This document shows, piece after piece, positions 21,901 to 36,900 of a stretch of DNA of 64,000 bases. Numbering within the stretch: position 1 is the stretch's first letter; every line of letters begins with the position of its first letter. Made by a program: the position numbers and the translations under genes. Origin of the DNA: Elgaria multicarinata webbii (lineage: Eukaryota > Chordata > Lepidosauria > Squamata > Anguidae); the NCBI RefSeq assembly GCF_023053635.1, contig NC_086172.1:67196681-67260680 (forward strand), in the 5' to 3' direction. The notes beneath the pieces are model-generated. The model did not search any database, was not told where the DNA came from, and was given only the letters and a program-made list of their open reading frames with translations.

Positions 21901-24900
21901 TTATGGCTGTTACATACCAGCCATAGTTGAAACTCTGTACAGCTGTCTTATCAGCTCATTGTGGAGCAAATAATCGCAGTGGTTTACTCCTAATTGGATC
22001 ACTTGCATAATAAAAAAAAATCAAATATTTTTTATACTTCATACTAGTTATTTTATTAAAGTTTGTTTTATTGTAACTGTATTTTATCCTCTGTTACTTA
22101 TAAACCTATTTTGCTTTTATTGTTGAGTTTGGTTTAAGAGAGGACCTTGTTGATCGTTACTGACCACTTAAAACATCATACTTTTTGTTATCCCTAAGGG
22201 CTTTATATTTAGATTAGATATAAGACGGTCAGTTGGGGAAACCTTCTGAGACTTCCCCACCAGGAATGAGTGGCACCGTGGAGTGGTTTTGCAAACACCC
22301 ACACGTTGTACAGCAGCTTTCCTTCACCTTATGCCCTCCGTATGTTTTGTACTTCGACTCTCAATATTCTGGGGCTGAAGTACAAAATATTTGGAAGGCA
22401 GCAGATTGGGGAAGGCTGTTCTACAGACATGTCATTGCCTCATGCTCCGTGACTAGATCTTGACTTGTCCTATTGATTTCAAGACAAACATTTTTAACAC
22501 CATTTAGCAATTGGTGGTCCTGAAGGCTGTAACAAAGGATTGAAGAAAGCCTGCCAAGTGAAAATGCTGTGTATTCAGCCAGTGTTATGGAACTGCGTGC
22601 TCAAAGGAGGTGCCAGACATTGCATTTTTCATTTTAATGTATATGTGCTAGGCTTTTTGCCTAGCTTTATATGATGGTTGGAAGCAGTTTCATAAATTTT
22701 GGTTACTAGCACATAAGCAATAACATGTATTCATCACTCTTCCAGATGCACATTGTGTAGTATGCATTCTTTAGAATTTGAAGTGCTTAGGGCACAATCC
22801 TATGCATGATTATTTTGTGGCTGACTGAGACAAAAACCAGAATAAGGACTGGTCAAGGCTTCCAATAATCCTGGGACTAATAGTGTATGTCTTGCCCAGT
22901 TCTGCTCACCTTCTTCCTCCTCACTTACTCCACCATGTGCCTGTTGCCACTTATTATTTATTTATTATTTATTTAAAACATTTATATCCCGCCCTATATC
23001 AATAAGATCTCAGGGCAGCATACAGATAAAAACATATAGTATAAAACAGCAAATATACACAGCTAAAAACAAATTAAACCATAAACCAAGTTAAAACAAT
23101 ATATAATTTAAAAGCAGTAAAACTATTAAAACAGTTAAAACAATGTGCCGACTTAGTGAATTCAAACATTAAAAGCTTTGTTTAAAAAAACATGTTTTCA
23201 CTGGGCACCAGAATAAAATCAGCGTTGGCATCAGTTGGGCCTCCAAGGGGAGGGCATTCTACAGTCGGGGTGCCACTTCAAACCCACACACACCAGTGCT
23301 GTAGACTATTTTGCCTTCAGCTCCATGTTAGCAAAACTTTAGAAGTTCTATAAAAGCTCAGACTTTGTGAGTGGAATAACTTCTGCAAAACTGTTAGTAT
23401 TGCCGCAGCTTACATGTGGCTTGGAACATTCAGTAGTGCTAATAATGAACTATTTTATGTGACTGGAAACTGCAGTATGCAATCTTATTTATATCCTTTC
23501 CACAGGTTACAACTATTCATCATGGCCTTGATCGCTGTGCAGCTTTACTAAAGGACATTTTGCAAAATGAATCTGAAGGTAGTATCCTTTTGATTATTTG
23601 AGTTCGGTTTTCATTCTATAGAAACTATACCACTTAGTAACAAAATAAGCCATCTACAGTATAGTATAGATGGCTTACTCTGTTTCTAAGTAGTATTGTT
23701 GAAGGCATATTTATTCAGCTCAGCATTCTCCCAGTCTGTACTTGAGTTGCTGTGTATGTGTGAGTGTGTATCTGCTTTTTAAATTGTATTTTCATGCATT
23801 TTGTAATCCTGCAAACTATCTTGTGAGGGCAGTGCACCTTGAAAGGCATGTTTAAAATTCAATGTCTAAATATATAATGTTTCAAATGATGCTAGGAATG
23901 GACACTATCTGTCGAAAGGTGGAGAAAGCAGCTGTTGTCAGAACCACCTCCAGACCATTAGTTAATAAAGTGAATGGTTCAAAAAAGAGGGCCCCAAAGA
24001 AAAAACTTATTTCTGCAAATGTGCACAGTGAAATAGGTAAGCAATTTTTCTTTGGCTTAAAACAAATATTTACCCCTAACTTTTAATTTTTTTCCTCCAT
24101 TTAATATTTCACTTGTCGGTTTCATGTTTAGCTTGTCAATTATAAGATGCAATTTGCACTCTGTTTTATAAAGCTGTGATTTTGTTTACAAGTCTGAGTA
24201 CTGTAAAGGTTCAGTAAGTTTCAGTTATACTACCAAATCAAATTTGCTTCATTGAGGTTATTTTCAGCCATAGACTTTAAATATTCTATATTCATCAGTT
24301 GGATTAACAAGAGTATTTACTATTTGGTCTTGGTCCAAATGCAGGCCACTGCCATGCTCATATGACTGTATAACAAATTATACTGAGCACTGTACTGTTG
24401 GGAAAGGGCCAATGTTTAAGAATATCACTCATTATCTTTATATTCTATGAATAATTGTCATAACCAAGGCTACAAATGTACAGTGGCACTTCAAAGATAA
24501 CCTTGCAAGACCTGGATTCCAAACCCCAAAAAGGTTAGTACTGTATCTGGATTATATTAGATCTTAAAGACCTTTTAAAAATTATTATTTTTGCTTTTCG
24601 TAGTGCCTGTGTCAAATAGGAAGCCAGCTTCAGTTAATGCAACTGCTGTTGGAAAGGACCCAGCCCGTATAAACACCAACCAAACTTCTGTTCAACCAAT
24701 TCATATACCGTGCAGTCAGCATTCTCCTGTAATGCATCAGAAACTGTGTGAGCATGTACAAACCCAAATGTCTATGTTAAATATCCATCCTCCACAAAAA
24801 TCCAATGGTGTTCCTGAAGTATTACTTTCCACCATTCCTGAAAATGGTGAGTGTGGATATCATGTTTTCGTATCATAGTAATTTTGTTGCTGTTTTAACC

Positions 24901-27900
24901 TTAGTATTAACAATTTTGCTTTTTGCCTTTCTTTGATAGCTGCATATCAGCCTCTTACATTATTCAACTACCGTTTACCTACCTCTACACCAGCTCTGTC
25001 GCCACAGCATGCAGCTAATTCTGTAGTTGTTCAGCCTGTAAGTATCCTGTTAAAGCCCTAAGTGAGCAGTCAATTTTGGATTGCCATGTTTTATTCTGTA
25101 CATGTAGATAGTGAAATCTATTTTGCCTTCATTAAAATCTTCCTTAATAGTTGTTGAGTCCAGTGGAATTTAATGAGTGTTGACCTAGAACAGATGTAGA
25201 TCAGTAGTCATTTTACCTTTTCATCTCTTTTATTTGGGGCTGTCAGAGAAGGTGAACATGAATGAATTGCAGTTCTTCTTGAGCTTGGCAACATGTTGAG
25301 GAAGCCCTACATATTTGTGGCACAAATCCAGTGGCTTCAAAATCTCCTCATTCCAGGTGGGAAGCAACAGGACTCTATTTTAACCTCGATAGATTATGCT
25401 GAGACTAGATTGGAGTCCAGCAGATTAGAGTGCTTTCCTATTCCTGAATCTGTTTCCCTGAACTCCCCACACCCATTTAATTGTGCACTCATTTATCTTT
25501 AGTCGTCTGTTCCTGAATCAGTCACATCTTTTCCAGTACATCTAAATGCTTCACACTAATGCTGGAGTGTGTGAGAGGCTCACGGATGTGTAAATGGAAT
25601 TTGCTTGTTACCTGTTCTAGATCATATATCATGTGGCTCTCCAGATGTTTAGGCCTACAACTCCCATCATACCTCATTAACTATGCTGGCTAAGGCTGGT
25701 GGGAATTGTAGCCCAAAACATCTGGAGGGCCACAAATTGCATACCCCTGTCCTAGATCCTGCCTTCCCCTTTTAGGCTAGCACAATTATAACAAATGCAT
25801 TCTGCTAGCCAAAAGGATAAAAAGAAATCAATACAAATAAAAAAAGACCCAAACATTTGCATGTTCATACCACCTTTTGCTTGATACCATGCCACTCTTG
25901 TCTCTTTTCTTTGTGGTGACAGGAGACAATAATTCCTTGTGCTTTCTTTTATGCTATAACACGTCCCACAATAATCAAGACAAAAGGTGAACATACAACT
26001 TTAGTGGAACATATACCTTTCTTCAAAGTGAAACTTTTTTGAAGAATGCCAGCACTGCAGCAACATTAATTCAGTGATACCTGCTATAGGTCCTGTTAGA
26101 ATGTAATGCTGGCATTTGGTGGCAATTTGTGGGTTAATTAATTAACCCCAAAATTGCAGGGACACGCACTATAGGTATGTAAGCCATTTCCAGCAACAAC
26201 CTACAAATGCAGCTTTAATAAGTTGTTTCTGTGACATCCAAACCCAGACACTTGGAGTTGTTCATGTGTTAAAACAACCCCAGGTAACCCAAGAAGAAAC
26301 CTACAAATTGCCACCATATGCCACCATTGCATCTGAACATCAGGTACTGTCAAGTGTACCTAATTAGCAATGTAGATAATCTCTTAAATGTCTTGCGTTT
26401 GCTTTGTGTGTTGGGTATAGAGATGTAAAATTTCTGGAAATTTTGAGGCCATGAAAAAGCTTTTGGGGGGAAATAAGGAAATTTTGGGGGAAATGGAAAA
26501 ATAGGCATTACTTGTAGTATTTTAACAGATCTAAAGTGACTTTGTTGCTTTAAGACAGCCTTCCTCCAGATATTTTGAACTTCAACTCCCATTAGCCTCA
26601 AGCAGCATGGCCAGTGGTTAGGAATGCCAGGCATTGTAGTCTAAAACATCTGGAGGTCTCCAGGCTAGAGAAGGCTGCTTTAGGAACATAGAGCAGTCTT
26701 TCTGTTCTTAAAGTTGTGTTATGTATAACTTGGTTTTCTCATAAAGTTATTATATTTAAACCTTTAAAAGTAAAATCAGTAAACTTGTGATTATTTTCTG
26801 AATAAACTATACTTTTACATTTAATGTACCAAGTATGATTATTTTATGAGCAAACCAAGATATACATTTATTAGAGGTTCCTATTTAATGTCTGACTGGA
26901 GGGAACGTCAGCAAGTAGTCCCTGAAACATCTGAATCATCCTAGAAGCCAGAAGAAGCAGGAAGAACTAGAGGCAGAGGAAGACTGGTGTACAGCAACTG
27001 TTCCTGTACACCAGGAAGTGTAGGGAAATTCCTCAACCTGTTCCTATTTGTGGAGCTTAGAGAAATCTGATCTGAAGGAAAAGTTATTGAGATTTCATTT
27101 AATTGGGAAAGACTCAGCTTGGGAATTAAAAATATTTAATTTAAGAACCTTTAAGCAATCTCAGCATTTTATTTTAACAATGTCACTTTTGTAAATAATT
27201 TCCGTTAATGAACATCTGATTTTTTGCTCATTTTGAAAATTTCTGTTTAGTGGTAATGTCAGTCCCATGTACATGCCATGGGAACCAGGCTACTGCGTTT
27301 TTATAGGTAGCAAGGGTTTGTTCTAGTGGCAGCATTTTAAATGTTTTATAGCTGAGGCAGTATTTCCTAGTGATGAGGACTAATTTTGAGAACTTTAAAA
27401 ACTGTGAAAGTGAATTCTATGGACTCAAGCCTCAAAGTTAATTATTAAAGGAAAGAAATATAGGTGGGATAATCCTCATGTTGTTCTGTTGGTTCTGATG
27501 GCAATAGCTGGATAACCAGTATTTTTCACATATGGGTTTTAGATTGACTGCTACAAAATAATCCCAGAAACACAGGACTGTATTAAACCCAAACTGCACA
27601 TTTATTTCCATCGTTACGCTAAGGTGACTCATATGTTGGCAAACTGAGGCTAAATGTGTATCAGTAAAAGATACTTCTGATCAATAATTTTACCCTATGA
27701 TGAGCTGGGCTCCTAGCACTAAGAATTCAGAGTTCTGGAGGTTCCATGCCCTGACCTCTGGAGTAAGAAGGGGCTGAGAGCAGTCCAAGGGTTTGTAATC
27801 TTGAGGGGGATCATCACAAAGTGCAATAGGCACATATAAACTCACTGATACTTTTTTCTAATTGCTTGCAAGTGAATGTGCAAGACTGAGATTTCAGTGT

Positions 27901-30900
27901 AGAAGATTTTTTTGTGTGTTTGTTTGCTATAGGGTGTTCCCATGGACAACTTCAACCAGTGTGCATCACAAATGGGACCTGTTCTTTTGCCAGCAGGTTC
28001 CAGTGCTTCCAATTCTACTGCACAAGTGCAGCCTGTTGCTTCATGTTCTGCTCTTCCCCATATTACGCAGTCTACTACAAATGATCCTACACCACCTACA
28101 ATTCTTGCTCCACCTGCTAGCAGAGAGGCTGTGTCAGACCAAGGAAACCATGAGCCACAGTTTAAAGAGGCAGACCTAATAAGGTGTATTCAGGCACACC
28201 TGGCCCTACTGCAGGCATACGAAAAGGAGAGCGAGAAGGCCAATGAAAAATACCGGGACGTTGACCCAATACAGCCTAAGCCCTTGAATTCTGGAGAAGA
28301 TGAAACTACTGAAGAATGTAGTGAGGGTCCTCTTAGTGAAGCGGATGACTTGGATGGAGTTGACATGGCACCAGTGAGAGATACGAGTTGCCAGACTAGC
28401 TTTGACAAGGAAATTTTAAAGCCTAAAAATGCAAGCCGACAAAGAACAGCTCAAAAACTGATGACACTGAAGTACCTTTTGGGAGAACTCAAGGCCCTCC
28501 TAATTGACCATGGTAATAGCTTTCTACTTATGCTTTGATGGATTGATATTTCTATGAAGTTGACTAAATTGAATGCCAATGTGACAAAACCAAGATTGAG
28601 CTTAGTTTGTCTCTGCATCTGCTAAGTGTTTGAGTGTTTGCCTGAAGGCTTAACATTATTTTATGTGTTATCAGTGGGTAGTAATGCACTGTGACTCTCT
28701 GCGCACAGCTTTATTGATAAGAGTGGGAGATATTCCCAATATTCACCCACCTACATTTTAGTCCCACATTAAGGCTGCAAGAGTCATAAATGAAACATGC
28801 TATCTCTGTTAGAGCTCTAACCTTAAAGGGGGCATACTAAAGAAAGGCTCAGGCTTGTATCGCAGCATATGGAAGAAGCTGATTTAGAGGTATTCCACAG
28901 TTTGGAGCACTAGACAGTACACTTCGTATTCTTCATAGGAAGATCAATTAAACTTCACAAGTATATGTTCTGAAGTGTTTGTGTGTTTGACTATTCATCA
29001 GATTTATTTTCTCCTTGTAGAAGATTCAGAAATTTTGAGACTGTTAGGTGAAGCGGAAGACGCTGTATCTCTCTTGCCTGCAGCAGCTGAAAATACAAAT
29101 GTGCAAGCTGAAATAGCACTTGCTCTTCAACCTCTCAGAAGTGAAAATGCCCAGTTGCGCAGGTCAGAAATGTGTATGTGAAAAACAACCTACTTCAGGC
29201 TATAGTGGTGGTTCTCTAGATTGCAGCTTCAAATGGTTAGGAAAGGATGAAGAAATGGTTAAAGTGAAGGCACTTGTGTCAGGATTCTGTACTTTTTCAA
29301 GGACTAGATATGTAGATATCTATATATTTCTGCTTTACCAATACAATGAATACAATTAATGTGTAATTTTTTTTGCCAAAAAACTTACTTTATCAAATAG
29401 GCAACTAAAATGAATAAGAAGCATATGGAAGTTACAACACTGGCAGAGTATCTTATTGAGTCTTTTCTGTTCTGTGACTGTGCACAGCCCCATTTCTACT
29501 CCAGTGCATTGCTGCATAGCCTTTGTCCTCGCACTGAGTCTGCACTTTTCAGGCAGAGTTCATTGGATGGGAAGTGGGGTGTGCAGAGGAAATTACTGGG
29601 CAGCAGGAAGCCACATAACAGCAGCCTGATTAGTGCTGAGATTCAAGTCTACACAGTACGCCAATAGTTGTTAGTTCCACTAGCCTAGTTGTTAAAGGTT
29701 GGTAGGCCAGTGGAAATAACTATGATCAGTTTGAATATACAGAATAACGTCACTATAATTTGGTTGACATATGGCTTGGCTATTCCCTGCTGACTTTCAT
29801 CAGATCAACAGTAGTAATAGCAAGCCAACTGGAGGTTGCTATCTCAGTTACAACTGGGATTCAACTGCATAATGTGAATCGTGAAAACAATCTGGGATGA
29901 AATTTTTGTATCTCAACATTGGCTTAGTAAGTGAGGGCCAGTTGTCCCGAGCAATGATCCCTGTGCACAAAAATACCTACCAGAGAGCAAAGAGTTGGCT
30001 CTGGATGGATAGTTAACTTCAAATCTTTAAGGCAATGTATTTTGCAACTTTTTACCATCAAATAAATCCAATTTTCCTATTGAAAATAGTTTTCTTAAAT
30101 GCGTTCTTGCTCTCCTTCCCCCTCCCCCCATTCACACATAGGCGATTAAGAATATTGAATCAGCAGCTCAAGGATCAAGAGAGGGCTGAAAAGGATGGCC
30201 ATCTGGATAGAAACTTTGAATGTAAGTAGCAAGCTGTAAAGACTTGCATATATTTTAAAAGCACTTTCAACAAAACTTGAGAAGTACTAATAGTCTTCTA
30301 ACAGCTCTGGAAGCAGTGCTTTTTTGTGTGTCTAAGTACTTAAGAAGTATAACTTTAATATACAAAAGTAACTGGCACTCTTGTTCATTCAGCCACAACA
30401 CCATGGGATACATACCTGTTAATCTTATGGGTGGAGAACCAAATCTTGCGGGAACACCTATCCAGAAAGTCTGTGGATTTGAGCCCAAGCTTTCATTTCA
30501 TTTCTTTATTACACTCATATCAAGGACGCATGGGTACTTCTTTTCTGCCCTTCTCCCACCCCCAGGTGTGATCAGGCTGAAAAATAGTGTTTGGCTCCCA
30601 AGTCACTCAGAGCTTCAGGTCTGAGTGGAGATTTAAACTGGTGTCTCCAGCTCGTAGTCGAATACTCACTACATTTCACTGGTTGTCATGGTTGTGGCCT
30701 GCAGTGGTACTGCTGATATACTGTGATGACAGTTCTTGAGTTGTGTGTAGAGATACAAAGAGGTTATTTTAATAAGTATTCAGCAAAGGTTAGGTGACCA
30801 AGTAGTTAAATACAGATTAGGCAGTAATATATGTCAACAATTTGTATACATTACCTGCAGAGTGGCTACACTGCTTAGTTAAAAATCTTGCCAGTGTAAT

Positions 30901-33900
30901 GTAGCATTTGAATATCTGCCAAGTGCATCTTTAAAAAGGAGGCTCATTAGGACACTGCCTCTTGCCCTGTCATGTTGTTTTACATCAAATAATGCCATTG
31001 CAGCATCCTAATTCAAGTGGTTAGAATGAAGTATTGACTTCACTGTGAAAATCATTGTGTAGTTGCTCTTACAATTTGAATACACACACACTTGATTCAC
31101 ACTACTGAATTGTCTATATACAATTGTGTGGAGAATAGAAAGTGAACCAAGCAGTACATACAGTGCATCAGCTACATCTTCATGATCACAGTTGCTGATC
31201 CCTAGACAAGCTCTAACCATTAAACTAACTTGATTTTGGCCTAGAAGGAAATGAGTACAAAGGAGCTACTTCAGAACAGTGTTTCTTGTGTGTTCCAGTA
31301 AGTAGATATCACAATCTTCTACACTTCTAGACTGTCTTCAAGGGAAGGCCAACTCCAAGTAAAATGCATTATAGTTATCGATCCCAAAAATTACCAGGCT
31401 ATGCTGCCTTTTCTTTCTTAGTGGTTAAATATTTGTCTATGGAGCTGAACTTTAAAACAATTATGTGTTTTCCTCCCATAGTTTCCTCCCTCCAGTCTTT
31501 GAATATGACACTGCAGAGCCAATTGAACAAATCTATGGAAAGCATTGAGTTGCTGCAGAATAAAAATGAAGAGTTCATAAAAATCTTAGAAAGCCAAAAA
31601 GAAGAAAATAAAAGGCTCACCAGAATGATCCATGAAAGAGACCAGGAGTTGCTTGAAAAGAGACGGCAGTATGATATTGACTCAACCAAGCTCAAAATTG
31701 GTGTGTACATTGACAGTCTTTTTGGACTACAAAATTTGTTCATTTCACATGTTGACTAGGATGCCATATTTCAGACAGACTCAAGTGAGGTGGCAAAACT
31801 CTGTATTTGTTCCGTAGGATCAGTTTCAGCTGCTGTGAGCCAAGGAGGTGAAGAAGGTGCTCATAGCTGCAAAATTGTTTACTTGTTCTTGACCCCTGCC
31901 TATCATAGCTAATTAAAGCTAGCTGTGGGGTGGTTGCCCCAGGGTAGGGATGGGGGTCCAGAGTGTGGTGAATGCATTAGTGTGAGAGGGGTTAGTGCTG
32001 ACTGCCTTTAGAGAGGTGGTCCTGTGGCCACTCCTAAAGAAACCTGCTTTTAGACCCAAAGTGTTAGATAACTATAACCCAGTTGTCATTACCTTCTCTT
32101 TGAGGAAGATACTCAAGAGGGTGGTGGTGTCACAGTTCCAGTCTCTTTTGGAGGACACTTGACTCCCTTGACCCATTTTATTCTGGACATAGGCCTGGTT
32201 TAGGAACTGAATTGAACTTGGTCACCCTGATGGATAACCTTGATCAGGAGAAGGACAAAGGGAGTGCAACTCTTTTACTCTTGCTCAATCCCTCAGTAGC
32301 TTTTGATACCATTGACCACCGTATCCTACTGGATTGTGTCTTTGCGTTGGAAGTAGGGGGCACTATTATACAGTGGTTCCACTGCTACTTGCAGAACTAG
32401 TTTCAGTGAATAGCATTGGGGAGTTATTATTTATGTCAGAGAGTGCCACAAGGTACCATCTTGTCCCCAGCGCTAAACAGCATATCTGTTGTGACCATGA
32501 GCTGTTGGGAGCAGTCATTAGAATATTTGAGGAGTTCTGTTTATTATATCTGAATTGGGAAAGGCCACGCAGATCCTCGGCAGTTTCTTTTTTAGTATAT
32601 ATATAATTCTTTATTAACACAAATTAAAATACATCAACATAAACAATCAATAAAAAAAAATTAGAAAAAACAAACAAAGCTCAACTGTTAACATTTGTAA
32701 TTTGTCAATATTCATAATCAAACAGTACAATACAGTTGCTCCCCTTCACCCTTTGGGATCTATTCCTGCTTCCAAAATCTCATTACTTCTTCTGGTGGTG
32801 GTTTTCTACTTCTCTTAGAGAACACATATACCAGGAACTGTTTCCAAATTCCCTCAAATTCATTCGTATTTGTTATGCCTCTTCTTACTTTAATATTACA
32901 TGTCAATTTATCATTAATGGGATCCTCGACAGTTTCCTGGAGCAGTGATGGGCTGGATGGGAGCAAGTAAACTGAGACTGAAGCTTGGTTGGACGGAGGT
33001 TGTGTGGGCAGTTCCTGGGTCCCAAGAATTAGACATGTTGCTTGTTCTGCACAGGGTTGCACTCCTTCTGAAGAAGGAGTGCTCATAGAACCATCTGGAG
33101 TGCTCATAGAACCATCGCTATCATTGGAGGCCCAAGTGGCTGCAGTGACAAGAAGTGCCTTTGCCAGCTTTGGCTGGAGAGGCAACTGTAGCCATTCCTA
33201 TGCATTCTATCTAAAATTATTTTTAGGCCACCTTTAAGGTAACTTTATGTCTCAACTACTGTAACACGCATCATGTGGGGCTCCTCTTATGCATGGTCCA
33301 GAAGCTGCAACTAGTGCAGAATGCAGTGGCGAGGTTGTTGTCTGATGCACCTAACCGCTGCCGTATAGCAGCATCGTTGGAAGAACTGCACTGGCTGCTA
33401 ATTTTCTACCAGTCCAGGCTTAAGGTTTTGGTATTAGCCTATAAAATCATAAACAATTTGGGAATGGGCTATCTCAGAGAACGCCTTCTCCCATATAGAT
33501 CTGCCAGATTGGCTACAATCATCAGAGGCCTTCTTCCTTGTACCACATCCTGCTAATGTCCATCTGGTAACAATTAGGAAGAGGACTTTTTGTTCACCTC
33601 AGCGTTTGTTGACACCCGTCTTGATGATTTTTAATTCATACTTGTTGGTTTTAGTCTTAACTTCTATTTGTATTGAAATTTATCAATATAAATGGTTGGT
33701 ATATGTTGTATATGAGAGGTGATATAAAAATATTTTAAAATAATGATAAAAATTAAGATTTACTCTTATTTATATGTTTAAGAAGCAGATGAGATGTTGG
33801 CCAACAAGAAGAATTTCCAGTATAAGTTAGAAGCTGCTGAGAAAGAGAACCAGATTTTGGGTATAACGTTGCGTCAGCGTGATGCAGAAGTGAATAGACT

Positions 33901-36900
33901 TCGTGAATTGACTCGGTAATGTTGTCCTTGCTTTCCCTCTCCTTGCTGTTGCAGTTTTAGTTTACCGCAATTAGCAAAATGTTATGCTTTGCCTGGACAT
34001 TTAGAACTGAAAATTGCAGGGTATATTCATTCAATAGCTATGATAAACATACTGAAAGTCCCAAAAATCCAGTTGGGGCAGCAGGGAGCCACCAAAGTGG
34101 AAAATGTTTCTCTTTTAGCTAAAAGCTACATATCTCTGAAACTTAACAAAATTCATATGACCCTAATGAGCCAGTTTGAATGTCCCTGCACACAGCTTGG
34201 TCAAAGATGTAACAAAACAGTTTGGGATAGGATTTTCTGGGACTTGATATACGGTTATCACACCTATCAAAGCATCATAGCCTACAATTTTCAAGTTTTT
34301 ATTCTAAGTGTCCAGGTCAAATGCTAATTTCACTGGACTCTTTGCCTTTGAAGTAAGGATAGCAGAAACCAATTTGTACCATTTGGGGTAGGCAAGACTA
34401 CCTTGGTCTTACTGCTTTGTTGCTGTAATGTAATATATGAGAAAGTGCCATGCTAGTAATTTGACAATTGGATGAAATCAGTATACTATATCAGTACTTG
34501 AAAGTTGAGTGGCTTGCAGGCTAATATCAAGATGAAGAATCATCTTGGAATTAATTTAGATTTGATAGCCACAGGAAGCCTGTTTGGACAACATGCTAAG
34601 CCATGGCTAAGCCGCTAAGCCTTTTGCAGCAAATGGTTAGTGAGCATGTTATGTAGCCACCATGGTTAGGAGTGGTTAGCACAACACGCTAAGCCATAAT
34701 ATTTAGCTCAAAATGTTTAACCACCATGGCTTAGCATGTCATCTGAACAGGGTCAATAGGAACAAACACAAATAGAGGAATTTAGCTATTTATTTATTTA
34801 TTTATTTATTACATTTTTATACCGCCCAATAGCCGAAGCTCTCTGGGCGGTTCACAAAAATTAAAACCATAATAAAACAACCAACAGGTTAAAAGCACAA
34901 ATACAAAATACAGTATAAAAGCACAACCAGGATAATTTAACTCCAGCTATTTAATCAGACATGGAAGCAATTTCCCCTTATAGAAGAAATACTATTTAAT
35001 GGTGGTGGGCTGGGAACAAAGGTAGCCTTGCTGTCCCATAAAAAAAATCCATACTAAGACAATACCTTCGTTAGGCCAACTAAAATATCAAAAATAGTGT
35101 GCATGCTTTTTTCTGATATATTTAGTGGTATGTGGCTAGCCACTAGGTGGTGGTAATCATTCATGTACTGAATTTAAACCTGTTTTGCTAGGGGAAAATC
35201 ACTATTTACAGTTACCAATGTATATATAAGCCATTGCATTTTGGATTTTAGCTCTTTTTCTTATTTCCTGTGCTGTCCACATGTTGCCCAACCCTGCAGT
35301 AGAGGCTTCCCCTTCCCAGTGATCGGTGTTGGGTTGAGGGTAGGGGCACATTTGTCCCTTGCCAGAACAGTGTCAAAGTGCAAGATTGCTTCTTATAATA
35401 GTGAATGGCAGCTGTTCACTTACCTTTGCATTATCCCAATATATCTACTAAGGGACAGTAGGGGGTACTGTGGAAAGGATACTGTCTTTCCCACCAATTT
35501 TTGCAGAAGGGCAGGTCTTTCTCTTCTAGAAGCCATGCTCTTGATAGCAGGCAATTTGCTTTTGTGGCATGATAACTGTGTCCACCCTTGTATTTATACT
35601 GTCCCACTCTGTGTTCCAATTCTTGAGCCCCCTTTCCTTGTAATTCCTGACATGCAAGAGCCATTGCCTTGTGGTTCTAACCCATATGACTGTGGGGTCT
35701 GTGAATACCACAAGCATGTGAATAGACTCATGTGAGATTGGTTCTGTTCAGAAGACACCTTAAATCACAGCTTTAACCACAGTGAATAACGGTTTTTGCC
35801 CTATTTGCAGTGGTAAAAGCCGTGGTTTAAGGTGTTTTCTGAACTGGGCCACTTTCTCTCTTCTTTGGCATCCTTCCTACGTTGTGGCATTTACTTACTT
35901 TCTCTCCCTGAACCCCTGAGGGATAGAAGGACATGGAATGGCTCTGATCTGGCTTGGGGTGTGGATGTGTGAGGGAAATTGCCTTAATCATGCGGGAAGT
36001 GTGAGGATGCTGGGGTCAAGGTGTTCTATATATGCATAGTATTTTCCCCCCTTCTGTTTAATTTAGAAAAGCAAATTGAATGTGTTTGCCTTTTTAGAAC
36101 ACCATCAGATAATGTTAGACTTCCATATCAGGGTAGTTTGGAAAGTAACCTTATGAACATGTCTCTTGTTGTGGTCTGTTTAGTTTTAGGGCACAATCCT
36201 GTGCATGTTTAGACAAAAGTCCTACAACTCCTGGCATTCCCCAGCTGGCTGGAGAATGCTGGGAGTTGTAGGGTATTTTTTTCTGTCTAAACATCCATGG
36301 GATTGAGCCCTTAACCACTTTTAATTCTCCTGAAGCTTAGTATAGGTATGCCTAAATTTTATTTACAGCTCTGTGGAAATGGAGCACTTAGTTATACCGA
36401 ATGAGGCATACACATGTCTCAAGAGCAAGGTCAGCTGTATCCTGAAAGAGGTTGACAGCACAATCCTATACATGTTTACTCAGTAGTAAGTCCAGATAAA
36501 TGGGCTATGAGCAAAGGATTGCAGCCTGAACCTAACGACTTGGGACAGATATACAGTGTCTTTATGTTCTGTCTTGTTTATTGTCCTGATTAAAATTAAA
36601 CTGCTGAACTGTTCTCAACAGGGCTCTACAGGGCAGTATGTCCAAACTACTCTCCGACCTCACTATGGACACCGCTAAACGAAAACAGGAAAGGGGTTTG
36701 TCAAAAGCTCTCCTGGAAATTCATGAGAAACAGCTGCAGTCTGACGCATACCCTCTAAGTGATTCCATAATGAGCTACCTCAAAAAATTAGAAACTGATC
36801 CTGTTCTGATTAACACAGAGCCTCTCTTATCAAAGTGTGAGATAAAGCAGCCAAATCAAGTACATGAGATAAAGGCAGCTGAACAGTCTCCTCAGAAGAG

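Larger units (their letters stand above)
21431..23505. other. CCDC14 intron 3, remainder
   Basis: It holds a family A hairpin (22314-22420), a half copy of family B (from about 22786: ttagggcacaatcctatgca), and a retroposon with TTTA-rich tail at 22938-23280. The section 21500-22300 shows nothing recognised. Confidence 0.5.
25038..27932. other. CCDC14 intron 7
   Basis: 2.9 kb with two family A hairpins (25632-25748 and 26556-26678). No exon-like segment. The rest is unassigned. Confidence 0.55.
33916..36621. other. CCDC14 intron 12
   Basis: It carries family E elements (34578-34752, 35748-35851), a (TTTA)n retroposon tail (34785-34930), a family B hairpin (36188-36310) and a family C copy (36456-36528). 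The segments 33916-34570 and 34935-35740 hold nothing recognised. The 164-codon frame at 35241-35735 is not protein-like. Confidence 0.5.

Noticed and set aside
27942-28538. Start of a separate gene at the Met in CCDC14 exon 8
   Set aside because: It is the internal part of CCDC14; the acceptor at 27933 and alignment with human CCDC14 explain it.
35241-35735. 164-codon open frame in CCDC14 intron 12 (+)
   Set aside because: No splice context, no family resemblance, and a shadow frame on the other strand is equally open; chance ORF.
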